A stretch of 64,000 nt of DNA, taken from assembly GCF_002259795.1 (NCBI RefSeq), contig NZ_MWXA01000002.1, forward strand, positions 62,001 to 126,000, given 5' to 3'. How positions within the stretch are numbered: the first letter of the stretch is position 1; every line of letters starts with the position of its first letter. The DNA is from Bifidobacterium aquikefiri (lineage in GTDB: Bacteria; Actinomycetota; Actinomycetes; Actinomycetales; Bifidobacteriaceae). Shown here one piece after another: positions 35,628 to 44,306 of this stretch. Below the pieces are notes generated by a model. That model saw only the letters and a program-made list of their open reading frames with translations, had not been told where the DNA came from and did not search any database. Made by a program: the position numbers and the translations under genes.

Positions 35628-36968
35628 ATGCATAATAACGATGACGGTTCCGCTCGAACTGCCGACGAAGTCTTCCGAGGCAAGATACTGATCAATGGTG
35701 TTGTCTCTCAAGCTTCAGTTGGCATCACTGGCGAAACGATAAGCCAGGTTTGCGAAGATCCTGCCGGGAGCATTGCATCGAAGCGAGAAACGTTGCTCAG
35801 TGATGATGAGGTGCTCATTCCTGGCGTGGTGGATACCCATGTACACATCAATGAGCCAGGGCGTACCGAGTGGGAAGGATTCGACTATGCCACGCGAGCA
35901 GCGGCATACGGTGGCATCACCACGGTCATCGACATGCCTCTCAACAGCAATCCACCAACGTTAAGTGTTGATGCACTCGAACTCAAACAATCGATCGCGG
36001 CAGGCAAAGCCTATACGCAACTCGGTTTTTGGGGAGGCGTGGACGGTTCGAATCTTGGTCATCTCAAACCACTCTGGGATGCTGGAGTATTCGGATTCAA
36101 GGCGTTCCTCTCCCCCAGCGGGGTCGAAGAATATGGCTCACTCTCATTTGATCAGCTCGAAGATGCCATGCGGGAGATAGCCGATTTCGGAGGTCAACTC
36201 ATCATTCATGCGGAAGAACCGGATGAATTGATGACGGACCCCACAAAAATCGGTCAGAGCTATCGCAGCTTCGCTGAATCCCGACCCGCCAAGAGCGAAA
36301 GCGATGCGGTGGAACATGTGATGAAGCTGGTCGAGCGCACTGGTTGCAAAACTCATATTCTGCATGTTTCCAGCGGTCTGACGGTGTCCGTTCTTGCCGA
36401 TGCGAAGGCCAGCGGATTGCCAGTCACAGCGGAAACCTGTCCTCATTACCTCACTCTGGACTGCGACCACATCCCCGACGGCAATACTGCGTTTAAATGC
36501 TGCCCACCGATTCGAAGTCTCCAGGAACAGAACAAGCTGTGGGAAGGTCTGGTGGACGGCACGATTGACATGGTGGTGACAGACCATTCTCCAACGACCG
36601 CTCGTATGAAGGCGGGAACACTCGCCTCTGCCTGGGGTGGGGTTTCGAGCTTACAAGTCGGATTCCGTGCCGTACTCACCTCAGCCATGCAACGAGGTCT
36701 AGGTCTTGCGGATGTGATTCGCTGGATGTCGACCAATAGCTCTGCATTTGTAGAATTACATGATCGCGGATCCATCACCGTCGGCAATAGGGCCGATCTC
36801 GTTGTACTCAAACCTCAGGAGCATTTCATTGTCGATGCTGCCAAGCTCAGTAGCCGCAATCCAATCAGTGCCTTTGACGGCAAGGATCTTCAGGGGGTGG
36901 TCGTTCGTACACTCATTGGCGGGGCAGAGCCGACTGCAAGCAGGGAACATTTGATTCTGAGAAAATAA
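35628..36968 (+). CDS. allB: Allantoinase
   Basis: A 446-residue cyclic amidohydrolase that opens the hydantoin ring of allantoin to allantoate. Metal-site motifs are VDTHVHINEPGRTEWEGF near residue 70, the lysine region FGFKAFLSPSG, IIHAEEPDE, THILHVSSG and the catalytic Asp in VVTDHSPTT. The TEWEGF sequence after the first histidines is typical of allantoinase rather than dihydropyrimidinase. ATG at 35628 has a GGAGG site six bases upstream. It is unusual that the gene for the first ring-opening step lies behind those of later steps, but all are in one operon. Confidence 0.95.
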   Translation: MHNNDDGSARTADEVFRGKILINGVVSQASVGITGETISQVCEDPAGSIASKRETLLSDDEVLIPGVVDTHVHINEPGRTEWEGFDYATRAAAYGGITTVIDMPLNSNPPTLSVDALELKQSIAAGKAYTQLGFWGGVDGSNLGHLKPLWDAGVFGFKAFLSPSGVEEYGSLSFDQLEDAMREIADFGGQLIIHAEEPDELMTDPTKIGQSYRSFAESRPAKSESDAVEHVMKLVERTGCKTHILHVSSGLTVSVLADAKASGLPVTAETCPHYLTLDCDHIPDGNTAFKCCPPIRSLQEQNKLWEGLVDGTIDMVVTDHSPTTARMKAGTLASAWGGVSSLQVGFRAVLTSAMQRGLGLADVIRWMSTNSSAFVELHDRGSITVGNRADLVVLKPQEHFIVDAAKLSSRNPISAFDGKDLQGVVVRTLIGGAEPTASREHLILRK

Positions 36969-36996
36969 GAGGGAATAGGCATGGGAGCGATAATCG

Positions 36997-38370
36997 ATGG
37001 AGCAGGCCATGAATGGATCAAGTAGACAGGATTGCAAAGCAGATCGTACTCTGCAACCATCCGAAGATGTGTCAGCGAGGATGCCCGATTTGTCTTCCGC
37101 TCCCGATCACGAAGCTGCGGGTGGCCCTCATTCTCAGCAATCGCAAGACCATAAATTCATAGATCCCAGCGTCTGGCGAATTGTGGGGAATCCTCTTGTC
37201 CCCCCAGTGCACGATGGTCCCCTGCACGACTTGGGCGTTGCAGTCAAGGATCTCTTTGCCGTTCAAGGTTTTGCCATCGGTGCCGGTAATCCGAAGTTCC
37301 TCAGCGAAGCGCGCATACAGAAGAATCACGCATCGGCAGTTCGTTCATTGCTTGAAGCGGGGGCTCACGTGGTCGGCATCGCTCAAACCGATGAATTCGC
37401 CTATTCGTTGTCAGGGGTCAACATCCACTATGGGGCTGCACCCAATCCATCCGCACCTGGCAGAATCAGTGGGGGTTCCTCTTCAGGACCCGCAACTGCG
37501 GTGTCAGGCGGGCAGGCAGAGATTGGGCTCGGCACAGATACGGCAGGCTCGATTCGCGTACCTGCCGCCTATCAGGGATTATGGGGCATTCGCACCTCTA
37601 CGGGCAGAATTCAGCGGGACGGTGTTCATCCGCTCTCACCGTCCTTTGACACGGTAGGCATCCTTGCCAGGGATGCGCACACACTTGCCATCGCCGCAGA
37701 GCAACTCATGCCGGAACCGGATAGAGCCGCACCAGCCGGCGTGAAGACAGACGTGCTGTTGGATTCCTGTGTTGACGAGGATGTTCGAATCGCATTTTCA
37801 CAATGGCGTTCCACAGCGCTTCGCAATCTTCACACTCACGATTGCGAAATCCACGATTCTACAATCACAGCCAATTCGGGTGAGCTTGCAATCACACACG
37901 ACATGCTTGATGCCTGGCTCACCATATTCAATACCGTGCGGGGTTACGAAGCATGGAAGGCACATGGTGGGTGGGTCAGCAACCATTGGAATGATATGGA
38001 TCCACAGATTGCATCACGTTTTGAACGCGACATGCACATCACCGCGGAAGATTATGAGAATTTCTGCGTCACCTTTGCCGATGCCAGAGCCGAGATCAGG
38101 AATCTCCTCGGCAACCATCTCCTTCTTATTCCAACCGTCAGCTGTGTCGCACCGCTCGCCGGAGATTCCGACGAGAGCATCCAGGCAATCGCGCACGCCA
38201 GAGCCGAAACCATGCTATTGACGACAATCGCCGGCATCGCAGGCTTGCCGGCAGTGAACATTCCGATAAGGACCAAGGCAGGCTTGCCCTGCGGCGCATG
38301 TCTCATTGGCCCCTCAGGTTCGGACAAGGGCGTAATCGCCGCAGCCGAGCACCTGGCCAAGAATGTGTGA
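36997..38370 (+). CDS. Amidase-signature hydrolase, possible oxalurate/ureido-compound hydrolase
   Basis: A 457-residue amidase-signature enzyme with an intact Ser-Ser-Lys triad: Lys84 in VAVKDLF, the cis-Ser in GGSSSGPA (about 161) and the nucleophile in DTAGSIRVP (Ser185). About 50 low-complexity residues precede the domain. It is the last gene of the allantoin operon, 28 bases after allB. PucG yields oxalurate, for which no dedicated hydrolase or oxamate carbamoyltransferase gene is present here, so this amidase may act on oxalurate or a related ureido compound (inference). AtzE/AtzF-like or glutamyl-tRNA amidotransferase-like activity are alternatives. Amidase sequences predict substrates poorly. 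Confidence 0.88.
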   Translation: MEQAMNGSSRQDCKADRTLQPSEDVSARMPDLSSAPDHEAAGGPHSQQSQDHKFIDPSVWRIVGNPLVPPVHDGPLHDLGVAVKDLFAVQGFAIGAGNPKFLSEARIQKNHASAVRSLLEAGAHVVGIAQTDEFAYSLSGVNIHYGAAPNPSAPGRISGGSSSGPATAVSGGQAEIGLGTDTAGSIRVPAAYQGLWGIRTSTGRIQRDGVHPLSPSFDTVGILARDAHTLAIAAEQLMPEPDRAAPAGVKTDVLLDSCVDEDVRIAFSQWRSTALRNLHTHDCEIHDSTITANSGELAITHDMLDAWLTIFNTVRGYEAWKAHGGWVSNHWNDMDPQIASRFERDMHITAEDYENFCVTFADARAEIRNLLGNHLLLIPTVSCVAPLAGDSDESIQAIAHARAETMLLTTIAGIAGLPAVNIPIRTKAGLPCGACLIGPSGSDKGVIAAAEHLAKNV

Positions 38371-38492
38371 GGGACACAAGAGCGGCATGCCGCAGTGAGC
38401 TTTTACGCCCAGATCTGCACACCGTGAAAAATCACCATCGCTCTAGCACGTCATTCCCTGCCCAAACGCATGAACCGCTGCAAACCTTGCTA

Positions 38493-38510
38493 GAGTGGAA
38501 GTCGTTTCCA
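38493..38510. promoter_or_regulatory. Inverted repeat upstream of the aldo/keto reductase gene
   Basis: GTGGAA and TTCCAC flank a five-base centre, about 30 bases before the reductase start codon. Its placement suggests an operator or a leader hairpin. No cognate regulator gene is adjacent. Confidence 0.35.
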
Positions 38511-38538
38511 CACTGTTGAGAAGAAATGGGCGTTTCCT

Positions 38539-39402
38539 ATGACCTTGTCTCCCTCGTTCGCCGACCAGCCGTTGCCCACCCGCAAGTCGCATGATGGATT
38601 GGTTCTGCCCGCGATTGGCTTTGGCACCTACAAGCTGCGCGGTAACAATGACGTGAAATCGATTGTTTCCGCGCTTGATGCCGGCTATCGTCTGCTCGAC
38701 AGCGCCGTCCGATACGAAAACGAAGGCACAGTCGGACAGGCTGTCCAGCTCAGCTCAGTCTCCCGCGAAGACATTATCGTGACCTCGAAGCTGCCCGGAA
38801 AGTATCAGTCCTTCGATGACGCTCTGGCAACCGTGCAGGAGAGCCTGATGCGTACTCACCTCGAATACATTGACCTGTATATGATCCACTGGCCAAATCC
38901 GCTCGAGGATCATTACGTTGACGCCTGGAGAGGTCTGATCGAGGCAAAAAAGCGCGGTTTGGTACATCATATCGGCGTGAGCAACTTCCTTCCGGAACAT
39001 ATACAACGCTTGGTTGCCGAGACAGGAGTCGCACCTTGCGTCAACCAGATCCAGCTTCATCCCTATCTGCAGCAGCGGGAGATCAAGGCATTCGATGATC
39101 GCAATGACATTATCACCGAGGCTTGGAGTCCGCTCCGCCGTATGCGTGAGACGCTGAACGACCCAACAATCGTAGAAATTGCAGAGAAACACCATGCCAA
39201 TCCCGCTCAGGTCGTATTGCGCTGGCACGTAGACAATGGTGATGTACCGATTCCAAAGTCGCAGAATCCAAAGCGCCAACTCGAGAACCTCGATGTCATG
39301 GGATTCGAATTCGACGACGAAGACCGCAGACAATTGGCCAGTCTCGACAGCCCGAACGGCAGCATGGGCGACTTCGATCCACGAACCCATCAGGAGATGT
39401 AG
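38539..39402 (+). CDS. Aldo/keto reductase (2,5-diketo-gluconate reductase-like)
   Basis: A 287-residue NADPH-dependent oxidoreductase with the (alpha/beta)8 fold. Family motifs: GFGTYKL, DAGYRLLDSAVRYENEGTVG (catalytic Asp and Tyr), VTSKLPGK (catalytic Lys), YMIHWPNP (His), HHIGVSNF, and the cofactor segment IPKSQNPKRQLENL near residue 240. It would reduce carbonyls of sugars or aldehydes; the substrate is not predictable. It has its own upstream region after the allantoin operon, so it is probably a separate transcript. A 9-bp tandem repeat array follows the stop. Confidence 0.93.
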   Translation: MTLSPSFADQPLPTRKSHDGLVLPAIGFGTYKLRGNNDVKSIVSALDAGYRLLDSAVRYENEGTVGQAVQLSSVSREDIIVTSKLPGKYQSFDDALATVQESLMRTHLEYIDLYMIHWPNPLEDHYVDAWRGLIEAKKRGLVHHIGVSNFLPEHIQRLVAETGVAPCVNQIQLHPYLQQREIKAFDDRNDIITEAWSPLRRMRETLNDPTIVEIAEKHHANPAQVVLRWHVDNGDVPIPKSQNPKRQLENLDVMGFEFDDEDRRQLASLDSPNGSMGDFDPRTHQEM

Positions 39403-39430
39403 GGCAAATACCCTTACACGCCATTCCGAA

Positions 39431-39493
39431 CCGCTACAGCCGCTACAGCCGCTACAGCCACTACAGCCACTACAGCCACTACAGCCACTACAG
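39431..39493. repeat. Seven 9-bp tandem repeats between reductase and DUF4186 genes
   Basis: Three units of ccgctacag are followed by four of ccactacag, ending at caagg. The array lies downstream of the aldo/keto reductase stop and contains the stop codon of the oppositely oriented DUF4186 gene (TAG at 39488-39490 on the reverse strand). It is a microsatellite-like array, not a CRISPR. Confidence 0.95.
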
Positions 39494-39910
39494 CAAGGTA
39501 AGCTGTTCGGCCTCGTGACTTGCCGCTTGCACCGGGTGTTCACGCATGTCGCGCTCTATCCAGGCCATGATGACAGCCGAAAGATGGTTGATTTCGTCTG
39601 GTGTAAGCTCATGACCTTTGGGAATGCCGTACCAGCGCTCCATACACGTTCTGCAGCATGTGCCTGTCGCATGCTGCGCGGTGAAGACTGGATGTCCTCG
39701 ATACGGTGTCTGCTTACCGTCCTTTACAGGGAAAGCAGCACCAACGCGAGTACCCAACATGTCATGAGCATGCCGGTCGATGGTGTCCAGACCCTTGCTC
39801 CGTGCATAGGCTCTATCTTTTACACTCAGCGTAAAGCTCGCACGAAACTTTGATTTTGCGAGCTTTGCCAGCATCCCCTGAACCCATTGAGTGTCATATT
39901 TCGGCTGCAT
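39488..39910 (-). CDS. DUF4186 domain-containing protein
   Basis: About 140 residues matching DUF4186: KSKFRASFTLSVKDRAYA, DTIDRHAHDML and the highly conserved KQTPYRGHPVFTAQHATGTCCRTCMERWYGIPKG, quoted in parts as GHPVFTAQHATGTCC then CMERWYGI. His and Cys residues suggest metal binding. The function is unknown. The start is uncertain: ATG at 39910 gives the usual family length and has GGAG very close by, ATG at 39937 is an alternative, and an open frame extends to 40078. The C-terminus runs into the 9-bp repeat array, which supplies the stop codon. It is divergent from cfa. Confidence 0.87.
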   Translation of the reverse strand: MQPKYDTQWVQGMLAKLAKSKFRASFTLSVKDRAYARSKGLDTIDRHAHDMLGTRVGAAFPVKDGKQTPYRGHPVFTAQHATGTCCRTCMERWYGIPKGHELTPDEINHLSAVIMAWIERDMREHPVQAASHEAEQLTLL

Positions 39911-40002
39911 GACTCCACTGTATAACGTGAGAATCATAGCGCCAGTCCGAAATTGCACAAGTGAACAAACATATGATTTGTTATGCCAGGGGTAGTAACC
40001 TA

Positions 40003-40019
40003 GGTAAGCAGTACTTACC
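40003..40019. promoter_or_regulatory. Inverted repeat in the cfa / DUF4186 divergent promoter region
   Basis: GGTAAG and CTTACC flank a five-base centre about 50 bases before the cfa start codon. The site overlaps where the -10 region of cfa might lie, so it is a plausible operator. The regulator is unknown. Confidence 0.4.
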
Positions 40020-40066
40020 CTGCGATACAGGGCTGTTGGGGAACATTCAGAAAAGATTGGGGTTTT

Positions 40067-41359
40067 ATGGCGAAGCATAGAATGAATGTTGCAGAAATGG
40101 TTGAGGCATTTGTCGATCCCGACGCGCCTCTACAGGTCACCGCGTTCGACGGTTCCCATTTTGGCAGTGACGATGCACAACTTCATCTTGAAGTCCGCAA
40201 TTCACGGGCTGTATATTATATATTCGAAAATCCGAACGATCTGGGACTCGCCCGCGCATATCTGCAGGGCGACATCGCTTCTCCAGAACTCACGCCCGGA
40301 GACCCCTATGAGGTGTTCAAGCAATTGGAGGAACTGCAAGCTCAGTTCCACAAGCCAACGGCAGCGACCTTGGCAAACATCACCTCGTCGATTCTTTCAC
40401 ACGGGTTCCACGTTCCCAAGCCACCTCAGATCGAACTGCCATCCGTGGCCAGGCGCATCAGCGAGGGCATTTTGCCACATACCAAAAAGGGCGATGCAAC
40501 TACAGTCAGCTATCACTACGATCTGAGCAACGAGTTCTACAATCTCTTCCTCGGTCCTTCAATGACCTACACCTGCGCCTGCTTCGACAAGGAAGACGAC
40601 TCACTCGAAAAGGCAGAATACAACAAGCTGAACCTTGTGCTTGACAAGCTGAACCTTAAGTCCGGCGACTATCTGCTGGATATCGGCTGCGGCTGGGGCT
40701 CAATGGAGGTCACCGCCGCAAAGCGCGGCATCCACGTTATCGGCGTCACCCTGTCAGAGGAGCAAGTACAGTGGGCAAATGATTGGATTCGCAAAGAGGG
40801 TCTTGAAGATCTGGCCGAAGTCCGACTCGAGGATTATCGCGATATTCCTGAGTCCGGTTTCGATGGAATCTGCTCGCTTGGCATGATGGAGCACGTTGGG
40901 CATAAGCATTATCCCGCCTACTTCAAGGAAATGCTTGAGAAGCTGCGTCCAGGCGGCATGTTGCTGAATCATCAGATCACACGGACGAATTCACATCAGG
41001 GCAAGCGTGCGGGCGGCTTCATTGACCGTTACATCTTCCCCGATGGTGAACTCGCAAGCCCAGGTGAGATCGAATACGTGATCAACAATGTGGGTTTCGA
41101 AGTCATCAACCAGGAGAATCTTCGCCAGCATTATGCCCTGACCCTGATGAACTGGAACAAGAACCTTCAGCGTAACTGGAAAAAGGCCGTCGACATGGTC
41201 GGAGAGCAAAAGGCACGCCTCTGGGGCGTGTATATGGCAGGCTCACGCTTCAACTTCGAAATGAACACAATCCAGATACATCAGTTCCTCTGCATCAAGC
41301 CAGACCCTGAAACCGGAACGACGACGTACCCGCTCCGCCCATGGTGGCCGCGGCACTGA
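40067..41359 (+). CDS. cfa: Cyclopropane-fatty-acyl-phospholipid synthase
   Basis: A 430-residue SAM-dependent enzyme that adds a methylene across cis double bonds of membrane phospholipids. The SAM-binding motif LLDIGCGWGSMEVTAA is near residue 205. Family segments VSYHYDLSNEFYNLFLGPSMTYTCACF, GVTLSEEQVQWA, SLGMMEHVGHKHYPAYF and DRYIFPDGELAS are present, here cited in parts. Membranes with cyclopropane acids are known in bifidobacteria and lactobacilli, and they resist acid and cold. The gene stands alone and ends at a strong hairpin. The N-terminal lipid-contact domain is complete. Confidence 0.95.
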   Translation: MAKHRMNVAEMVEAFVDPDAPLQVTAFDGSHFGSDDAQLHLEVRNSRAVYYIFENPNDLGLARAYLQGDIASPELTPGDPYEVFKQLEELQAQFHKPTAATLANITSSILSHGFHVPKPPQIELPSVARRISEGILPHTKKGDATTVSYHYDLSNEFYNLFLGPSMTYTCACFDKEDDSLEKAEYNKLNLVLDKLNLKSGDYLLDIGCGWGSMEVTAAKRGIHVIGVTLSEEQVQWANDWIRKEGLEDLAEVRLEDYRDIPESGFDGICSLGMMEHVGHKHYPAYFKEMLEKLRPGGMLLNHQITRTNSHQGKRAGGFIDRYIFPDGELASPGEIEYVINNVGFEVINQENLRQHYALTLMNWNKNLQRNWKKAVDMVGEQKARLWGVYMAGSRFNFEMNTIQIHQFLCIKPDPETGTTTYPLRPWWPRH

Positions 41360-41365
41360 TATACC

Positions 41366-41425
41366 TTGTGCTTTGGATGACGGTTTTTGACCATTGTGGT
41401 TGAAAAACCGTCATCCAAAGCACAA
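41366..41425. terminator. Bidirectional terminator with a perfect 23-bp stem
   Basis: TTGTGCTTTGGATGACGG plus TTTTT (41366-41388) pairs completely with the mirrored arm at 41403-41425 around a 14-base loop. The arms end in A/T runs on both strands, and the element lies between the convergent cfa and FMN-binding lipoprotein genes. It should therefore stop transcription from both sides. Confidence 0.9.
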
Positions 41426-41438
41426 TCTGTTTCTCGTC

Positions 41439-42005
41439 TTATTCGGAGGCCTGTTCTCGGGCTACCTCTATGGCCTTGTTGAAGGCGTCAGATGTCCAGC
41501 TGGCTCCTGCCACCTTGTCCACCTTGAGGGTCTTGAGAGCTTTGCCATCGACAACCCCTGGAACTGCCTTGATGAAGGCTCGCTGATGCTTCTGTGAGAT
41601 CGAGTTTGAGGAGTGACCGACGACTTCTATATCACTCACCTTGCCGGCCGTTACCTTAACATGCACATCAATCGAATCTTCACCAACCGGCCCGTATGTG
41701 CTCTTGACTGAATACGTTCCATCCTTGTAGGTGCCACTGTCAGTTTTCGTCGATGATGGCGACGCAGAGGCAGTCGAGGATGCAGAGGATGAGCCGCTCG
41801 ACCCACTCGAGTCCGTGGGAGCGGAACTTGACTCTTCGCCACCGCCAGCGTATTCGTCGTCCATCGGTACGGCTTTCGGCTGACCGCATGCGCTAAACAC
41901 CACGCTCGCCGCAACCACTCCCACAGCAGCCAAGGCTGCATGTCTCACTCTTCGTGGCACAGCTGCGGCGTTGATAACGACATCTGTGCTGTTCTTGCTC
42001 TTCAT
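41439..42005 (-). CDS. FMN-binding domain lipoprotein
   Basis: A 188-residue secreted lipoprotein. A basic N-terminus and hydrophobic stretch end in the lipobox VFSAC (Cys40). A Ser/Gly/Ala-rich linker follows (residues 55-90), then an FMN_bind domain (GTYKDGTYSV to the end). The segment GASWTS (167-172) matches the flavinylation motif at which ApbE attaches FMN to Thr or Ser in NqrC/RnfG-type domains. An apbE gene lies at the other end of this locus. As the last gene of the iron operon it may pass electrons to ferric iron outside the membrane, or support the ABC part (inference). Confidence 0.92.
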   Translation of the reverse strand: MKSKNSTDVVINAAAVPRRVRHAALAAVGVVAASVVFSACGQPKAVPMDDEYAGGGEESSSAPTDSSGSSGSSSASSTASASPSSTKTDSGTYKDGTYSVKSTYGPVGEDSIDVHVKVTAGKVSDIEVVGHSSNSISQKHQRAFIKAVPGVVDGKALKTLKVDKVAGASWTSDAFNKAIEVAREQASE

Positions 42006-42057
42006 CTGTGCTTCCCTCGGACTGCTTCGGCTGCATCACAACCGCAATGCTTGATAA

Positions 42058-42855
42058 TCAGTGTGCTTTTGCCGATTTCGTGATGGTATCAAAACCTACA
42101 GGCATCGATGATTCCTCGGCCGACTGTTTGCTGTTTTCAGCATGACGAGTCTTGGCCGGTTCACCGCCTGCATCGACATATCGCTGCTGCGCGGCTTCGT
42201 CGTTCCATCGCTCGCCAACCAATACACCATGGTTGAGCATGATTTCGCGCTGTGCACATGAAGCAACAAGCGAATCATGAGTAACGACCACAATAGTCGT
42301 ACCCTGTGCATGCAACTTCTTGAAAAGATCGAGCACAATCTTCTCATTTGCCTCATCAAGGTTTCCCGTAGGCTCATCAGCCAGAATCAGTTTGGGGCAA
42401 TTTATCAAAGCTCTTGCAATGCACACGCGTTGCTGTTCCCCTCCAGACAATTGGCTTGGCAAATGGTGCGCACGTTCGGCCAGCCCAACATTGGAGAGTG
42501 CCTCCATCGCCTGCTTCTCGTTGACGACCGAATGGTAGTACTGGGCGACCATCACGTTTTCGACCGCGGTCAGGTGAGGAACCAGATAGAACTTCTGGAA
42601 GACCAGTCCGATTATGTTCTTTCTTACATCGGCAAGCTGGGATGCATTCAGATCATTGAGCTCTCGACCTTCAAGCGTCACCGTTCCCTCGCTCGGGGTA
42701 TCCATACAGCCGATGATGTTCATCAGCGTGGTCTTGCCTGAACCTGACGAGCCTACGATAGCGAGCCACTCCCCCTCCTGAACCGAGAGGCTGAGATCAT
42801 CAACCGCATGCAAATCGCCATAAATCTTCGAAACATGATCTAATTCGAGCAGCAT
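42058..42855 (-). CDS. ABC transporter ATP-binding protein (MacB/LolD type)
   Basis: A 265-residue ATPase with Walker [10 protein letters not shown] (residues 35-43), Q-loop VFQKF, signature LSGGEQQR (136-143) and Walker [10 protein letters not shown] (156-164). These mark the MacB/LolD/FtsE branch that pairs with FtsX-like permeases, two of which are encoded just upstream. The last 45 residues are a charged tail beyond the usual domain. ATP hydrolysis would drive movement of the FtsX permeases, perhaps to move a periplasmic or lipoprotein component instead of importing a solute (inference). Confidence 0.95.
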   Translation of the reverse strand: MLLELDHVSKIYGDLHAVDDLSLSVQEGEWLAIVGSSGSGKTTLMNIIGCMDTPSEGTVTLEGRELNDLNASQLADVRKNIIGLVFQKFYLVPHLTAVENVMVAQYYHSVVNEKQAMEALSNVGLAERAHHLPSQLSGGEQQRVCIARALINCPKLILADEPTGNLDEANEKIVLDLFKKLHAQGTTIVVVTHDSLVASCAQREIMLNHGVLVGERWNDEAAQQRYVDAGGEPAKTRHAENSKQSAEESSMPVGFDTITKSAKAH

Positions 42856-43002
42856 GTCTGCTCCTTTCGTGTCAAATTCACGATGAGATTGTTTTTTGTT
42901 GCCTTGTCTAAAAACGAAGCTTGAAAAACGTTGAAACGACGGTGCGAAAAAACGCTTATACTCGGAGATTCTCTAAAATAGGCCGCAAAATTCATTTTTC
43001 GC

Positions 43003-44208
43003 TCACTCCTCACTCAAAACGACTGCCGGATCTATGCGCGAAGCCTTCACAACGGGTCGAATCGTCGCCAAAATGGCAATGATTCCACTCAAGACAACCG
43101 CGACACCCACGAGCCACCAATTCATCGCGATGTTTCTGCCGAATACGAGCGAACAGAGCAAACGAGCGAGCCAGAAACCAATGGTCGCGCCCAGACCGCC
43201 ACCAACGAGGCCGTAGATAACCGATTCCGTATAGAACTCGGTACGAATGCTCGAGTTGGGAGCACCGAGAGCCTTGCGAAGTCCAATTTCATTGCGCCTT
43301 TGGGAAACGATCGAGGTCATGGTCGTTCCCACACCAACGAAGGTGAGTGCAAGAACCACCACGGAAATCAACCAGAACAATGTTTGCAGCATGGTGATGA
43401 TCTTCGTGTCGGAAGAGCTTATTTTCGTGACAGTCTGCGCTTTCACGCCCATACTGGTCATGTCGTTGATGCTCGTTGCAATCGCGGTCAGATCGGTACC
43501 CATCGCACTCGAAGAATATTCAATGACATCCGCTCCACGCTTTACACCGGAAAGTGCATTGACATCGGCATTCGTGGCGTACACGATCTCGTCTTCCGAA
43601 CCGCCGGTATTAACGATGCCCGCAACCCGATATGTGCTTCCGCCGCCGTTGAGAATATCCGTGGAAACCCGGCCATCCTGCGTTGTCTTCGAAGTAGTCG
43701 AACCGCCATTATCTGAGGATTGATAGGCAATCGTTACATTGCCACCAACGTTCAATCCCAAAGCCGAAGCCACATCACTGCCAACCATTACCGCACCATG
43801 CGAAGGCCATGAACCCTGCACACTCCAGTGGTGATTCAGAGCCCTCACCTGAGTGCTCTCGATTCCCGCAAGCATGTATGGAGCTGCGTTAATACGCACG
43901 GTCTCGTACCGGTATGTCGCGAATTTGGCAGATGATTTCGCACGCACCATCGAGGTGGTGTGCGCAACCATCGCGTCAGAGATGCCGGTCTTCTCAGCTC
44001 CTTGCTTCTCGATGGCAGCAACGACAAGATTCGCACCATAGGGGCGCATATCCTCATTCATCTGCTGCGGCACTGCGATACATACCGCCGCAAGGCAAAA
44101 CAGCGTTGCAGCACCGACCATCGTTGCAATGACTGCCATCAGTGCACGCGAACGTCTACGAAATATCGCCCCGAGAATCATCGCCATGAACATCCGTGAG
44201 TTATTCAT
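43003..44208 (-). CDS. FtsX/MacB-type ABC permease (second)
   Basis: About 401 residues: a first membrane helix (near residue 25-45), a large extracytoplasmic MacB_PCD-like domain, and three C-terminal helices. The FtsX signature RRNEIGLRKALGAPNSSIRTEF sits in the loop before the last helices, cited here in part as EIGLRKALGA. ATG at 44208 (MNNSRMF) has a GAGGG site six bases upstream; an upstream ATG at 44244 is less likely. It forms a heterodimer with the permease at 44307-45713 and is powered by the ATPase downstream. A gap of about 150 A+T-rich bases precedes the ATPase gene. Confidence 0.93.
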   Translation of the reverse strand: MNNSRMFMAMILGAIFRRRSRALMAVIATMVGAATLFCLAAVCIAVPQQMNEDMRPYGANLVVAAIEKQGAEKTGISDAMVAHTTSMVRAKSSAKFATYRYETVRINAAPYMLAGIESTQVRALNHHWSVQGSWPSHGAVMVGSDVASALGLNVGGNVTIAYQSSDNGGSTTSKTTQDGRVSTDILNGGGSTYRVAGIVNTGGSEDEIVYATNADVNALSGVKRGADVIEYSSSAMGTDLTAIATSINDMTSMGVKAQTVTKISSSDTKIITMLQTLFWLISVVVLALTFVGVGTTMTSIVSQRRNEIGLRKALGAPNSSIRTEFYTESVIYGLVGGGLGATIGFWLARLLCSLVFGRNIAMNWWLVGVAVVLSGIIAILATIRPVVKASRIDPAVVLSEE

Positions 44209-44306
44209 ATCAATCCCTCTGCACACATTGACAACACCATTCAACCAACTTCCCCTCGTATCGCCACGCCACGCAGTGAGGCAGCGAATCCGCGAAACTC
44301 GCGATC

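Noticed and set aside
39431-39493. Possible CRISPR array
   Set aside because: The 9-base units are contiguous with no spacers and no cas genes are near.
38755-39543. Reverse-strand frame with repeated Gly-Cys-Ser
   Set aside because: It is antisense to the aldo/keto reductase, and the repeats come only from reading the 9-bp array in another frame.
41366-41425. Mobile-element terminal repeat
   Set aside because: The arms enclose only 14 bases and end in A/T runs between convergent genes, which is what a bidirectional terminator looks like.
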